Shown: positions 1 through 8,516 of the stretch, piece by piece
Layout of the letters: every line of letters starts with the position of its first letter
Position numbering within the stretch: position 1 is the stretch's first letter
Source: Variovorax sp. N23
GTDB taxonomy: Bacteria > Pseudomonadota > Gammaproteobacteria > Burkholderiales > Burkholderiaceae_C
DNA length: 64,000 bases
Assembly: GCF_025486315.1 (NCBI RefSeq)
Contig: NZ_JAOOPY010000008.1
Location: forward strand, 1-64,000
Direction: 5' to 3'
Made by a program: the position numbers and the translations under genes
Notes under the pieces: generated by a model
What the model saw: the letters and a program-made list of their open reading frames with translations, nothing else
The model's database searches: none
Told to the model about the DNA's origin: nothing

Positions 1-153
1 AACTGTCGGGGGATCAACTTCCAACGCTTGTGCCGCGCCGCGCGTCGACTGGAGGGGAGTATTTCAGCAGCCTGTTAGCGAACCGTTGAAGTCATCTGGA
101 AATGCATGGGATTTTTGTGGAGGATGGAACGAACGGCCACGGCTTCGCGCTGG

Positions 154-1284
154 CTACTCTTTCATCAACATGTCCAGGCCCCGCTGCGCGTCCGGCTCGC
201 CTTTGGCGAGCGCCTCCCGGTACAGCTTTTCAGCCATCACCTTGTCTTTGGGATTCCAATCCGATCCAAACCGGTAGTAGTCCGCAAGCTTCTTCAGCCA
301 CTCCGCATCACCCGTTGCCGCTGCCTTTTCGGCATACGTGAACATGCGTTGCGAGAGTGCATTTTCCTTGGCGGTGTCTTTGGGAAGCCCGCTCTCTCCA
401 CGCGCGTATCTGGAACTGATGATTTGCATTTCGAGCGCGCTCCCAGCCTCAGCAAGGGTCAGCTGGATCTGGTTGATTTGCCTTCTCAGGCTGAGCTTTT
501 TATCGGGATCAGGTTCCGAGTCCAGCAATTCATTCAGGGCACCCCATTGTCCGGCCTGCGCCGCCCTGGCATAGAGAGCGGGGCTCTGGGCCACTTCCCG
601 CGGGTCTTTGCTGTACTTGTAGTGCATGGCCTGGTAGGCCAGGGCGGCACCGTCGCCCTTGGCAAGGGCTTTTGCAAACCAGGCTTTTGCAACCTCCGGT
701 GACTTTTCAGCCGCGCTGCCTCTGACGATGGCTGCGCCGTACGCTTCCATGGCGGCGGCATTCCCCGCTTCCGCGGCCCGTCCGTACCAGGCCGATGCCT
801 TGGCAAAATCAACGACCCCGGCCGTGCCCCATTCGTAGGCCCAACCCAGCTGGTACATGGACTGCGCATCGCCCGCATTCGCGGCGCGCTCCCAGCGTTT
901 GATTGCTTCAGCGGTCGTCTGGTACCAGCCCACAACGATGTCGACCCGCTGGACCACGCCCGTGCCCAGGCGCATCTCTTTTTCAAACACCCGCTCCCGG
1001 TCCGGCCCCGCCGGCTTGGCCGCCCAGATGCGCACCACGCCCACAGGGATTTGCATGTCGAGCGGGCATTGACCCTTAATCTCGCCATTGACGCTGACTT
1101 CAGCGCCTGCGCTATCACCCTCGCAGCCGACGCGCAGGACGGCTTTTTCTACGGGCGCCGCGGGGGCCGACTTCGCCGGCTGTTTCGTGAGAGGTTTCCT
1201 TGCCGGGGTCTGTGTCTGTGCTTGTGCGGCGCTCGCGACGGTGAGGAGCAAGCAGGCGGCAAACCGGAGAGTGGGTGAAGTCAT
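154..1284 (-). CDS. Exported PEGA-like / Sel1-repeat protein (copy 1)
   Basis: Predicted secreted or periplasmic protein of 376 residues. I start it at the ATG at 1284 because that Met directly begins a signal peptide (MTSPTLRFAACLLLTVASAA, cleaved near AQA); an upstream in-frame Met would put 12 polar residues in front. Residues ~45-110 resemble a PEGA-type beta domain (VGCEGDSAGAEVSVNGEIKG), as in the neighbour at 1789-2946. The rest is Sel1/TPR-like helical repeats with the usual W-Y-xx-A-A-E-A-G-N-A-A-A pattern. Sel1 repeats normally mediate protein-protein contacts. It is last of four minus-strand genes and starts 36 bases after the preceding stop. No catalytic motif is visible, so the function is unknown. 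Confidence 0.8.
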   Translation of the reverse strand: MTSPTLRFAACLLLTVASAAQAQTQTPARKPLTKQPAKSAPAAPVEKAVLRVGCEGDSAGAEVSVNGEIKGQCPLDMQIPVGVVRIWAAKPAGPDRERVFEKEMRLGTGVVQRVDIVVGWYQTTAEAIKRWERAANAGDAQSMYQLGWAYEWGTAGVVDFAKASAWYGRAAEAGNAAAMEAYGAAIVRGSAAEKSPEVAKAWFAKALAKGDGAALAYQAMHYKYSKDPREVAQSPALYARAAQAGQWGALNELLDSEPDPDKKLSLRRQINQIQLTLAEAGSALEMQIISSRYARGESGLPKDTAKENALSQRMFTYAEKAAATGDAEWLKKLADYYRFGSDWNPKDKVMAEKLYREALAKGEPDAQRGLDMLMKE

Positions 1285-1320
1285 GTTCTGGAGAGTGTCT
1301 GGTTTTCTGGAGTGAAACAA

Positions 1321-1764
1321 TCAACGGGAGTTGCCTGGGCTGTTCAGCTTCATGACATACGGAAACTGGCAGTAGTACTCCTTCTCGAACATGCCGACAG
1401 AGTTTGTCGGTGCGCTCGCATCCAGCTTGCATCCGCAGGTTTCTGTGCTGACAAGTTCGTTGTTGGCCGCCTTGAGGTCGTCGCGAACACGCTTGATCCA
1501 TTTCGCGCACCAGCCGTCGATGGAAGCCTTGTTGATTCCGGAAGCCCACCAGGTGCTTTCTTCCGTTCTGGGGTAGCCTGGATAGGATTTTGCCGGCGCC
1601 TGCCCGCCCTGCGACTCGCTCGATGCGACGGCTGTTGGCTGCTGTTGCTGGCTGGCCAGCGCGGGGGCGCGGTCCGGGGCGCGTTGTTGTTCCTGTTGTT
1701 GTTGCCGTGGCTGCTGCTGCGCGCGGCTTTGCCGCTCGGCCTGTTGCGCCTGCAGGTTTGTCAT
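1321..1764 (-). CDS. Gln-rich hypothetical protein with C-terminal Cys motif
   Basis: 147 residues, not recognised. The N-terminal half is a low-complexity Gln/Ala/Arg segment. The C-terminal half is a compact domain with a C-x-C then C pattern (ETCGCKL...EYYCQF) and an earlier WCAKW. No signal peptide is seen, although the neighbours on both sides have one. The opening NLQAQQAERQSR resembles an internal stretch of the 3156-4232 protein (NLAQQDANRREAARR), and the two Cys motifs correspond. I read it as an N-terminally shortened paralogue of that protein. An in-frame stop lies nine codons upstream, so there is no room for a missing signal peptide in this frame. It sits 24 bases after the Sel1 gene stop. 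Confidence 0.55.
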   Translation of the reverse strand: MTNLQAQQAERQSRAQQQPRQQQQEQQRAPDRAPALASQQQQPTAVASSESQGGQAPAKSYPGYPRTEESTWWASGINKASIDGWCAKWIKRVRDDLKAANNELVSTETCGCKLDASAPTNSVGMFEKEYYCQFPYVMKLNSPGNSR

Positions 1765-1788
1765 CAGGTTGCTAAGATATGCAGCGCA

Positions 1789-2946
1789 TCACGGCGCCAG
1801 CAACTTCTGCAAGTACGTATTTGCATCTTTATCGCCTTGCTCCGCAGCCTTGCGGGCCAGTTGTACGGCCACGGCCTTATCCTTCGGGGCGCCACTCTTG
1901 CCTTCCTCGTACATCGAGGCCAGCATCAAAACTGAATTCAGATCGCCAGAAGCCGCTGCTTTTTTTGCGTAGCGCAAATACTGAGCGTAGAGTTTTCTAG
2001 CGCGCTCTGGATTCATTGCAACGAGAACACCCCACTCGTACTCAAGCGCCAGCGATTTGATGGCTATTGGATAGCCCTCGAAAGCCAGAGACTCCATAAT
2101 TGGATACGACATTTTGTTTAACTGATCCCTTGCTGCCTTATCCGAAGTCAATTTCCAGCTGACCAAGGCGTTCATTGCCTCGTAATTTCCCGCATTCGCC
2201 CCTTTTTCAAACCAGATTTTTGCTTGTTCACGATTTTCTGGAACCCCCATCACATCGCTTCCAAATAGCCGGAGAAAACCTAATCTGTTCATGGCTGAAC
2301 CGTCTCCACGCGCGGCGGCCTTTTCCCACATTGCAATAGCTTCAGAGGGATTGCGTGATACGCCACCCATGCTATGGTAGGAGGAAAGGTAGGTGGCGTA
2401 AGCGGACATCCCTGCCGGGTTTTCGGCCCGCGCTGCACGTTCATACCATTTGGCGGCTTGCTTGAAATCAACATTGCCCGCAAGACCCCATTCATACACT
2501 TGGCCGGCACGAAGCATGGCCGCCGAGTCTCCCCCTTCGGCTTTCTTGATCAGCGCCGGAAGCGCGCGCAGTTGCTCTTCCTCCTTTGGCCGGGCGTCGG
2601 CCTCTACTTCGTCGTCAATACGCTTCAGGGCAGCAAGACTGGCCCTGGGCTCTCCCAGCTCTACATCGACCCGTTTGCCGGTACCGGCTGCCATCGTGAA
2701 TTCCCGTTCAAATACGCGCTCCTGCGCCTCATTCACTTTTTTGCTGGCCCGCAGTCGGATGTTGCCGGGTGCAACCGAGACATCCACCGGGCAATCGCCT
2801 TTAACCACGTCATTGATGCTGATTGTCGCACCAGCGTTTTCGCCATCACATGCGATGCGCAATGCGGCTGACGTTTGCGCAAAAGCGGAAGGCGAGGACG
2901 CCAGAAGAGCAAGGGACAAGGCCATGGAATAGTTGCACGTACGCAT
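1789..2946 (-). CDS. Exported PEGA-like / Sel1-repeat protein (copy 2)
   Basis: 385 residues. The signal peptide MRTCNYSMALSLALLASSPS ends near AFAQT. Residues ~28-100 (RIACDGENAGATISINDVVK) form a PEGA-like beta domain parallel to the one in the 154-1284 product, including the ERVFERE stretch. From ~120 on there are Sel1-type repeats (W-Y-E-R-A-A-R, W-F-E-K-G-A-N-A-G-N). ATG at 2946 is preceded by AGGA at a workable distance, and three tandem 11-bp repeats lie just upstream. It is probably a periplasmic scaffold or binding protein and a paralogue of the 154-1284 product. No enzymatic residues are recognised. Confidence 0.8.
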   Translation of the reverse strand: MRTCNYSMALSLALLASSPSAFAQTSAALRIACDGENAGATISINDVVKGDCPVDVSVAPGNIRLRASKKVNEAQERVFEREFTMAAGTGKRVDVELGEPRASLAALKRIDDEVEADARPKEEEQLRALPALIKKAEGGDSAAMLRAGQVYEWGLAGNVDFKQAAKWYERAARAENPAGMSAYATYLSSYHSMGGVSRNPSEAIAMWEKAAARGDGSAMNRLGFLRLFGSDVMGVPENREQAKIWFEKGANAGNYEAMNALVSWKLTSDKAARDQLNKMSYPIMESLAFEGYPIAIKSLALEYEWGVLVAMNPERARKLYAQYLRYAKKAAASGDLNSVLMLASMYEEGKSGAPKDKAVAVQLARKAAEQGDKDANTYLQKLLAP

Positions 2947-2959
2947 ACTGGATTTTCCT

Positions 2960-2992
2960 GATCGTGAATTGATCGTGAATTGATCGTGAGTT
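2960..2992. repeat. Three tandem 11-bp repeats upstream of Sel1 gene
   Basis: Three consecutive copies of GATCGTGAATT (2960-2970, 2971-2981, and 2982-2992 with one change, GATCGTGAGTT). They lie 13 to 46 bases upstream of the start codon at 2946. An 11-bp period is about one helical turn, which would suit binding of a regulator on one face. A slippage-prone tract is the alternative. Confidence 0.85.
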
Positions 2993-3155
2993 TGGTCAAA
3001 ACTGGCAACGCATCAAGAGTGGTAGCGGTACTTCTGTTTCATCCCTGGTACGTATGCATTCGAGCCGTTTATGAAAATTGAACGAGGTAGCGAGATAGGG
3101 AGGTTGGGAGACCTCACCGTGTACTCCAGATTTCACGGCTCGGGTCCAGCCATTT

Positions 3156-4232
3156 CTATCGATCTGCCGAGTTGCTAGTCGAATGGGCTCCAGGCAAAAA
3201 CCAGACTCGGCAAGACCAGACTTTATTTCTGGCGAAATAACTGCAGGAGCAATTCGATCTTTGCGCAACGCCAGAATCCCGCCGATCCTGCGCGTTAATC
3301 GAAATCTGTTGTTCCCTATCGCGCTCTGCCTGGCGGCACGCTTCATTCCTTGATGCAACAGGTGTTCTAGTCGCCTCGCCCCCCCCGTATTGCCAATTCT
3401 TGCCGCCAAAATCCGGATTAGGTTCAAAGATGTCCTTTTCCTCAGAACTGGTCGATGCTGTTTTACGTGTCTCATCAGCGCGTTGCTGAGCGACCTGCTG
3501 GGCTTGCACGCGCTCTTGCAGCGCTTGCTCAGCCGCCTGTTGTGCGTTGTTTCTGGCGGCCTGCTCATTGGCGGCTGCCACCGCTCTGTTATTGATTTCG
3601 CTAACGCGGCGGGCCGCCTCACGACGATTTGCATCTTGCTGGGCGAGGTTGGCGACCATCTGGTTGTGGATGCCGGCTAGCTGCGCTGCCGACTGGCGGC
3701 TGTTGGCCAGTGCGCCCTGCACTGCAGCGAGCACGCCAGGGGAGGAGTCTGTTTCGACCTCTCTGGCCTGCTGAGGTGCAGAGCATCTCGCTCGGATCTC
3801 TTCAAAGTAGTCCGTTTTCCAAATCGCATCTAAACACAATGAATATAGGTCCCTACCCGTACATTCCCTCTCGCAAACTTTCGTTCGATTCGCCGAGCTG
3901 GTTTCATCTTCTTCCTCTGCCTTGCGCTTCGCAACGACGACTGCTTCTTTTTCTACCGCAAGATTCTTTTCGGCCAGGCGCAGGGTGTTTTTGGCTGCCG
4001 TACCAACTGCCACCCTGCGTGCTTTGGCCAGTTTTGCCTCGGTGCAAGTGAAATCGTGTGCCTTCGTGCATTTTTCAGCTTTCGCAACCGCGTCCTGAAA
4101 GTCGAGCATGTCCAACTGATCAAGTTGCTCGGTCATTTGCGTCAAATCAGAAGTGGCGGCGGCTTGACCAGATATGAAAATTACCGACAAAAGGCATGCG
4201 GTCAGTAACTTGAGTGCTGAAGTTGAGTGCAT
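3156..4232 (-). CDS. Exported coiled-coil hypothetical protein with Cys motif
   Basis: 358 residues, family not recognised. A signal peptide (MHSTSALKLLTACLLSVIFI, cleavage near GQAAATS) suggests export. Residues ~30-110 are helical and charged, ~115-150 contain several Cys (KVCERECTGRD, SLCLD), and ~170-265 form a long Ala/Gln/Arg coiled coil. The C-terminus has the C-x-C...C pattern (RSNCSCSYFARNKVWSCRVW) shared with the 1321-1764 product. It is the first of four co-oriented genes and is followed after 209 bases by a Sel1 gene, so coiled-coil plus Sel1 looks like the repeated unit. Its base composition is more AT-rich than the core genes to the right. Confidence 0.7.
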   Translation of the reverse strand: MHSTSALKLLTACLLSVIFISGQAAATSDLTQMTEQLDQLDMLDFQDAVAKAEKCTKAHDFTCTEAKLAKARRVAVGTAAKNTLRLAEKNLAVEKEAVVVAKRKAEEEDETSSANRTKVCERECTGRDLYSLCLDAIWKTDYFEEIRARCSAPQQAREVETDSSPGVLAAVQGALANSRQSAAQLAGIHNQMVANLAQQDANRREAARRVSEINNRAVAAANEQAARNNAQQAAEQALQERVQAQQVAQQRADETRKTASTSSEEKDIFEPNPDFGGKNWQYGGGEATRTPVASRNEACRQAERDREQQISINAQDRRDSGVAQRSNCSCSYFARNKVWSCRVWFLPGAHSTSNSADR

Positions 4233-4499
4233 ATGACCTCGTTCTACCGTTTTCCGAGAGTTAAGTCACCTGCCTGATACCCTGAAAATTTAACTGCGCA
4301 AAGCTCGCGCCGATTGCAAATACAAGCGAGGCGCTGTCGGGTACGGCTAAAAGCTTCATAGGTTGATTCCTGTTCCAATGGGCGATGCTTCCTCAAATCA
4401 GTTTGGGGAATTCTCGACGAAGTTACAAGGCGTCACAATGGTGCAAATGTACTATGGATACAGGACCGCCAATGAACTACGACATGGTCACGCCAGCAG

Positions 4500-4805
4500 A
4501 CTTCGCTGGAGATCCAGCGCGGCATCAGCCAGGTCGCGCTGCGCGGCGACGAACTGCAGGCAGCGGTGCTGAATCGCTGGTTGGAAGACATGGTGTTGCC
4601 GGCCTTCGCCGGCCGGGTTCTGCCGATCGACCACCTGGTGGCCAGGCGAGCGGCGCGCCTGACGTGGGGCGACGCCCGCGACTACCGCGACCCACTGATC
4701 TCCGCGACAGGACTGGTGCACAGCGCGACGGTGGTAACGCGCAACGTCAAGCACTTCGAAGCGTCAGGGGTGCCACTGGTCAACCCCTGGAACGACTCAC
4801 CATAG
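4500..4805 (+). pseudogene. VapC-like PIN-domain toxin, 5'-truncated
   Basis: The frame reads TSLEIQRGISQVALRGDELQ and continues through VLPIDHLVARRAARL, DPLISATGLVHSATVVTRNV and FEASGVPLVNPWN. This is the C-terminal two thirds of a VapC PIN-domain ribonuclease, including the late acidic Asp and the TRNVKHF motif. The N-terminal part with the first catalytic Asp (normally a DTN motif) is missing. An in-frame stop lies at 4473-4475 and the intervening codons do not resemble VapC. No VapB antitoxin is visible. A GTG at 4566 could start a 79-residue product, but it would lack catalytic residues. It is probably a relic, perhaps of rearrangement linked to the IS element on its right. Confidence 0.7.
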
Positions 4806-4818
4806 CCTGACAGGAAGA

Positions 4819-4861
4819 TTTAAATAACCTATAATGTTAGGATGGTCGATAGCTTATTTAA
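4819..4861. repeat. AT-rich inverted repeat beside the IS21 left end
   Basis: TTAAATAACCTAT (4820-4832) and ATAGCTTATTTAA (4849-4861) can pair over 13 bases with one mismatch around a 16-base loop. It lies between the vapC remnant and the insertion element in an unusually AT-rich stretch. No T-run follows, so a terminator role is not supported. Confidence 0.5.
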
Positions 4862-4927
4862 CATAATCCTTATCGTATAAAAACAGGGCGCCAATCGGTA
4901 ATGGATGTCTATGCATGTCTGCGCCGG

Positions 4928-4965
4928 TTGAACTTTGACCCACCCTGCCGTTTGAACTTTGACCC
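4928..4965. repeat. IS21 left multiple terminal repeats
   Basis: TTGAACTTTGACCC occurs exactly at 4928-4941 and again at 4952-4965, a 24-base period. These are the likely transposase binding sites at the istB-side end. Confidence 0.85.
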
Positions 4966-5114
4966 GGGGATGGAAGCCGGCATCGTGGATGCCGGCTGTG
5001 TATAACTCTACCGCCTTCGTGCTTTCTCGCTTTCCTTTCTGATGTCAGATCGTCTGCACGAAGAAGGCGCGGAGGGCGAAGCCCGCAGCGCCTTGTCCCC
5101 GTGTGCGTGGCAGT

Positions 5115-5918
5115 TCAACGAGCGTTTCCAGACGAGTCCTTGCGCTCCTGCTCGCGAGCCCTGATGCGCTTCTTCGAGTTCGCCGTGGCGTGCGTGATCC
5201 GGTAGCTGTCGTTGCCTGTCTCGACGATGTGGCAGTGATGCGTGAGCCGATCCAGCAACGCAGTGGTCATCTTCGGATCCACGAACACACTGCTCCATTC
5301 GGCGAAGTCCAGGTTGGTCGTCACCACGACGCTGGTGTGCTCGTACAGTTTCGAGAGCAGGTGGAACAGCAGCGCCCCGCCAGCCTGGCTGAAGGGCAGG
5401 TAGCCCATCTCGTCGAGCACCACCGCGTCCAGGCGCAGCATGCTCGCCGCAATGCGCCCAGCCTTGCCCTGAGCCTTCTCCTGTTCCAGCGCATTGACCA
5501 GATCGACCGTCGAGTAGAACCGCACGCGCTTGCCATGCTTCGTGATGCCCGCCACGCCGATGGCAGTCGCCAGATGGCTTTTACCGGTGCCGGGCCCACC
5601 GACCAACACGACGTTGTGCGCCTCATCGGTGAAGGCCATCTCGGCCAGTTGCACCACCAGCTTGCGGTCGACCGGCGACACCTCGAAGTCGAACCCGGCA
5701 AGGTCCCGGTGCACAGGGAACTTCGCCGCGTTCATCTGGTGAGTGACCGGGTGAGTGACCGAGCGCGTGGCGCGCTCGGTGGTCTCGGCACGCAGCATCT
5801 GCTCGACCAGCCAGCGCGAACGCTCCAGCTCGGCGGCGTTCTGCTCCATCAGATCGGCCCAGGTCCCGGCCATGCCGTGCAGGCGCAGCGCCTTGAGTTC
5901 AGCGATGACGTCACGCAT
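5115..5918 (-). CDS. istB: IS21 helper ATPase IstB
   Basis: 267 residues, AAA+ ATPase of the DnaC/IstB type that assists the IstA transposase in target selection. The Walker A motif is [15 protein letters not shown] near residue 110, and the Walker B is [13 protein letters not shown] about 60 residues later. The N-terminal helices ([20 protein letters not shown]) are typical IstB. Start ATG at 5918 overlaps the istA stop by 8 bases, the usual translationally coupled arrangement. Length is normal, with a slightly longer basic tail. Confidence 0.95.
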   Translation of the reverse strand: MRDVIAELKALRLHGMAGTWADLMEQNAAELERSRWLVEQMLRAETTERATRSVTHPVTHQMNAAKFPVHRDLAGFDFEVSPVDRKLVVQLAEMAFTDEAHNVVLVGGPGTGKSHLATAIGVAGITKHGKRVRFYSTVDLVNALEQEKAQGKAGRIAASMLRLDAVVLDEMGYLPFSQAGGALLFHLLSKLYEHTSVVVTTNLDFAEWSSVFVDPKMTTALLDRLTHHCHIVETGNDSYRITHATANSKKRIRAREQERKDSSGNAR

Positions 5919-7434
5919 GACCGGCCTCCCTTGTCTTGTTCAAGTTGCGCAGCCGGTCGTAGCGCGCCGTGTCGGCGATCGGCGGTGTCATCACCTGCAG
6001 CGGCGTCTCCACGTTCTCTGGCCGCGGCGCCGCGTTCAGGCGTGCAAGCACGTTGATGACGTGTTCGACGCTCACACGCCCGGAGGGCGGTGCGCCGTCC
6101 AGCGCGAGGTCCACGGCCACCAGCACCGCCTCCAGTCCCGCTGTCGGCACCAAGGCCAGCACCCGGGCCATCAGCCGGTCGCCTCCGCTCTCGCGCAACA
6201 GTGCACGACGCAACCGCTGCAATGATTCGGGCAGATCGGTGAACGGTGCGCCATTGCGCAGCGCCCCCGGCTTCCTCTGCACCAGCGGCACATAGTGCTG
6301 CCAGTCGTAGCGCGTCTTGCTCTTGTCCGTCAGACGCTCATGCTCGGCGACGACGCCATCGCCGGCCACCACCTTCACGCGCGTCGGGTACAGGTGCGTG
6401 CTGACCATCTGCCCGGCCAGCTCGCACGGCACCGAGTAGCGGTTGCGCGCTACCGACACCAAGCAGGTGCTGCTCACCCGGGCCACCTCCTCGACGTAGC
6501 CATCGAACGCGGCCGGCATCGGCATCAACTGCACCCGCTCGTGCTCGAGCATCTCGGCAACGCTGAACTGCTTGTGCTCGGGATGCCGCACTTCCTCCCA
6601 CAGTGCCCGGCAGCGTTCGCCCAGCCAGGCATTGAGCTCGTCGAAGCTGGCGAAGCGCCGCTCACGCGCGTCGATCCAGATGCGCCGGCGGCTATCCTGG
6701 ACGTTCTTCTCCACGACGCCCTTCTCCCAACCCGAAGCAACGTTGCAGAAGTCCGGGTCGTACAGGTAGTGCGCGCACATCACCGCGAAGCGCGCGTTGA
6801 CGGTGCGGGCCTTCCCCTTGTGCACCTTGTCCACGGCCGTCTTCATGTTGTCGTAGATGCCCCGACGCGCCACACCGCCGAGCGCGGCGAACGACCGGGT
6901 GTGGGCGTCGAACAGCATCTCGTGGCCCTGGCTCGGGTACGCCACCAGCCAGAACGCCCGGCTCGCGCACAGCTTCATGTGCGCGACCTGCAGCTTGCGG
7001 TAGATCCCGCCAATCACCAGCGCCTCGTCGCTCCAATCGAATTGGAACGCCTCGCCGAGCTCGAAGGTCAGCGGCACAAAGGCCTTGCCAACTGCAACGC
7101 CGCCTTGGCTGGCGCGCCAGGCGCGGATGAAGTCGGTCAGCTGGGTATAGCCGCCTTCGTAGCCCGCCTGGGCAATCTGCTTGAGCAGCGCCTTGGCCGT
7201 TCGCCGCTCCTTCTTCGGACGGCGCGCATCGGCCAGCAAGGCCGTCTTCACCATCTCGACGAACGGCGTCAGCTTCGTGGAAACCGCGCGGCGCTCGTAC
7301 CTCGGTGGCGACGCCACCGGCGTGCGCAGGTACTTCCTCACCGTGTTGCGCGACAGGCTCGTCGCCCTGGCGATCTCTCGCACCGATTTGTTCTCGCGGT
7401 GGTGCATCCGCAGGACCTTGCCAATCATGGCCAT
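5911..7434 (-). CDS. istA: IS21 transposase IstA
   Basis: 507 residues, DDE transposase. The N-terminal helix-turn-helix ([20 protein letters not shown]) would bind the terminal repeats. The catalytic core shows Asp in FQFDWSDE, a second Asp in [11 protein letters not shown], and Glu in [12 protein letters not shown] prefer the ATG at 7434 because AGGAG lies 8 bases before it. A GTG at 7443 would sit almost on top of that ribosome-binding site. Full length for the family with no frameshift, so the element appears functional. Confidence 0.93.
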   Translation of the reverse strand: MAMIGKVLRMHHRENKSVREIARATSLSRNTVRKYLRTPVASPPRYERRAVSTKLTPFVEMVKTALLADARRPKKERRTAKALLKQIAQAGYEGGYTQLTDFIRAWRASQGGVAVGKAFVPLTFELGEAFQFDWSDEALVIGGIYRKLQVAHMKLCASRAFWLVAYPSQGHEMLFDAHTRSFAALGGVARRGIYDNMKTAVDKVHKGKARTVNARFAVMCAHYLYDPDFCNVASGWEKGVVEKNVQDSRRRIWIDARERRFASFDELNAWLGERCRALWEEVRHPEHKQFSVAEMLEHERVQLMPMPAAFDGYVEEVARVSSTCLVSVARNRYSVPCELAGQMVSTHLYPTRVKVVAGDGVVAEHERLTDKSKTRYDWQHYVPLVQRKPGALRNGAPFTDLPESLQRLRRALLRESGGDRLMARVLALVPTAGLEAVLVAVDLALDGAPPSGRVSVEHVINVLARLNAAPRPENVETPLQVMTPPIADTARYDRLRNLNKTREAGHA

Positions 7435-7492
7435 GGTGATCACTCCTCATACCCCCACCGCTTAAAAAAGCAGCAGGGTAGGCTGAACACCC

Positions 7493-7540
7493 GGGTCAAA
7501 TTTGAAGCGGTACAACCCTCACAGATGGGTCAATTTTCGG
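7493..7540. repeat. IS21 right multiple terminal repeats
   Basis: On the minus strand CCGAAAATTGACCC (7527-7540) and TTCAAATTTGACCC (7493-7506) are the right-end counterparts of the left-end repeats, spaced 34 bases apart instead of 24. Confidence 0.8.
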
Positions 7541-7558
7541 CCGGCGCCAACACTGACA

Positions 7559-7731
7559 ATTGCTGCTCAGAACTTCCCGGTCTTCCGCCCTGATTCATCA
7601 AATCTGGAGTGTCGCACTTCAGGTTTGATCCGTCCTGACTGGCATTGCCTTTACGGGCAGCTTCTATCGGATTGGCATGAGCATCCATCAAAGGCTTATC
7701 TCTGCGAGATGATGACTAAATGACAGACGTG
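7559..7731. other. Non-coding stretch between IS21 and pilA terminator
   Basis: Apart from the terminator at its right edge I see no gene, RNA or repeat in these 173 bases. A 73-codon plus-strand frame crosses the IS end but has no family resemblance and is probably chance. Confidence 0.6.
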
Positions 7732-7753
7732 AAAAAGCCGCCCAAAGGCGGCT
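7732..7753 (-). terminator. Intrinsic terminator of pilA
   Basis: Read on the minus strand: AGCCGCC stem, TTTG loop, GGCGGCT stem, followed by a T-run (stem 7737-7742 with 7747-7752, T-run 7732-7736). It lies 22 bases after the pilA stop, giving a monocistronic pilA message. Confidence 0.9.
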
Positions 7754-7774
7754 CGCAATCGTGCTGAAAATCGC

Positions 7775-8284
7775 TTAGCGGCACTCGCTCGGGGCGTACT
7801 TGGCGACCAGAGTGCCAGCCACTGCAGGAGCGGCAGCACCAAGGGCGCCGCATGCCCACTTAATATTGTCGCCGGGTGGTGCATAGCCTGCGGTGGAGGA
7901 ATCGACCAGTGCGACCGGCGTCGCAGGAATGCCAGTGTAAGGACGCAAGATCAAAGTGCCGCCACCAGCTGCAGCGGTGTAAGTGATCGTGATTTGGCCG
8001 GTGGCGTTGGCGATAGTCAGAGCGGAAACATTTTTCGTCGCATTTGTAGCGGAAATAGGAGTGAATCCTGCGTCGTAAGGCTTGGAGTTGGCGGCATTGT
8101 CCGCCACGGCTTGCTTTGCAGACGATGCCAACACCAAGCCTTCGGTGACCTTGGCGCGGATCGTGTAATCCTGATACGCCGGCAGCGCCACAGCAGCCAA
8201 GATACCAATGATCGCCACAACGATCATCAACTCGATCAGGGTGAAGCCCTTTTGCACGTTGCGTGCGATGGAATGACGGTTCAT
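7775..8284 (-). CDS. pilA: Type IV major pilin PilA
   Basis: 169 residues, type IVa pilin. A short basic leader ([13 protein letters not shown]) ends in the prepilin peptidase site KG|FTLIELM, with the conserved Glu5 of the mature protein. It is followed by the hydrophobic helix that embeds in the membrane and packs in the pilus core. The C-terminal part has two Cys (KWACG and PSECR) that would form the D-region disulfide loop. It has its own sigma-54-type promoter and terminator, so it is expressed alone. Pili of this class serve twitching, adhesion and DNA uptake. Confidence 0.95.
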   Translation of the reverse strand: MNRHSIARNVQKGFTLIELMIVVAIIGILAAVALPAYQDYTIRAKVTEGLVLASSAKQAVADNAANSKPYDAGFTPISATNATKNVSALTIANATGQITITYTAAAGGGTLILRPYTGIPATPVALVDSSTAGYAPPGDNIKWACGALGAAAPAVAGTLVAKYAPSECR

Positions 8285-8342
8285 TACTTACTCCAGGTTG
8301 GTTGACGGGGCCCGGGTTGTTGCCCCGGCGCAGTCTTCTCTC

Positions 8343-8358
8343 CGCAGCTACCGTGCCA
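8343..8358 (-). promoter_or_regulatory. Sigma-54 promoter of pilA
   Basis: Minus-strand TGGCACGGTAGCTGCG matches the RpoN consensus TGGCAC-N5-TTGCW, with GG and GC elements exactly 12 bases apart and only the less critical -12 flank positions differing. Transcription would begin near 8332, giving a ~48-base leader before the pilA ATG, which is preceded by GGAG. PilA promoters in Pseudomonas and relatives are RpoN/PilSR dependent, consistent with this. Confidence 0.75.
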
Positions 8359-8516
8359 GGGGCCAGAAGCCCCGTAACCGCCTCTTCGCGTGCAGTTCTT
8401 CACGCTTTGCTTACACAGAGTGACATATTTCGTTGTTCACGCGCCTCACGCCCTGACAAAACTTGTCATGCCGGCCGATAGTGACGATGCCTGTCCCTTC
8501 GGCCGCGCCAGCGGAT

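Larger units (their letters stand above)
4912..7558 (-). mobile_element. IS21-family insertion sequence (istA, istB)
   Basis: About 2.65 kb holding istA and istB in the canonical 8-base overlap, bounded by imperfect inverted ends. The left end has GCGCCGGTTGAACTTTGACC from 4921. The right end, read on the minus strand, has GCGCCGGCCGAAAATTGACC. Both ends carry a second inner copy of the TTGAA/TTCAA-xTTTGACCC motif, as expected for the multiple terminal repeats of IS21 elements. The outermost TG...CA placement (4912/7558) is approximate, and I could not identify a clear target duplication. Both genes are intact, so the element may still move. Confidence 0.85.

Noticed and set aside
2996..3634. 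212-codon minus-strand frame overlapping the coiled-coil gene
   Set aside because: Overlaps the 3156-4232 gene, which has a signal peptide and motifs; this frame has neither.
4363..4572. Possible VapB antitoxin upstream of the VapC remnant
   Set aside because: No antitoxin-like DNA-binding motif, and it overlaps the VapC frame out of register.
7502..7723. 73-codon frame crossing the IS21 right end
   Set aside because: Begins inside the terminal repeat and shows no family resemblance.
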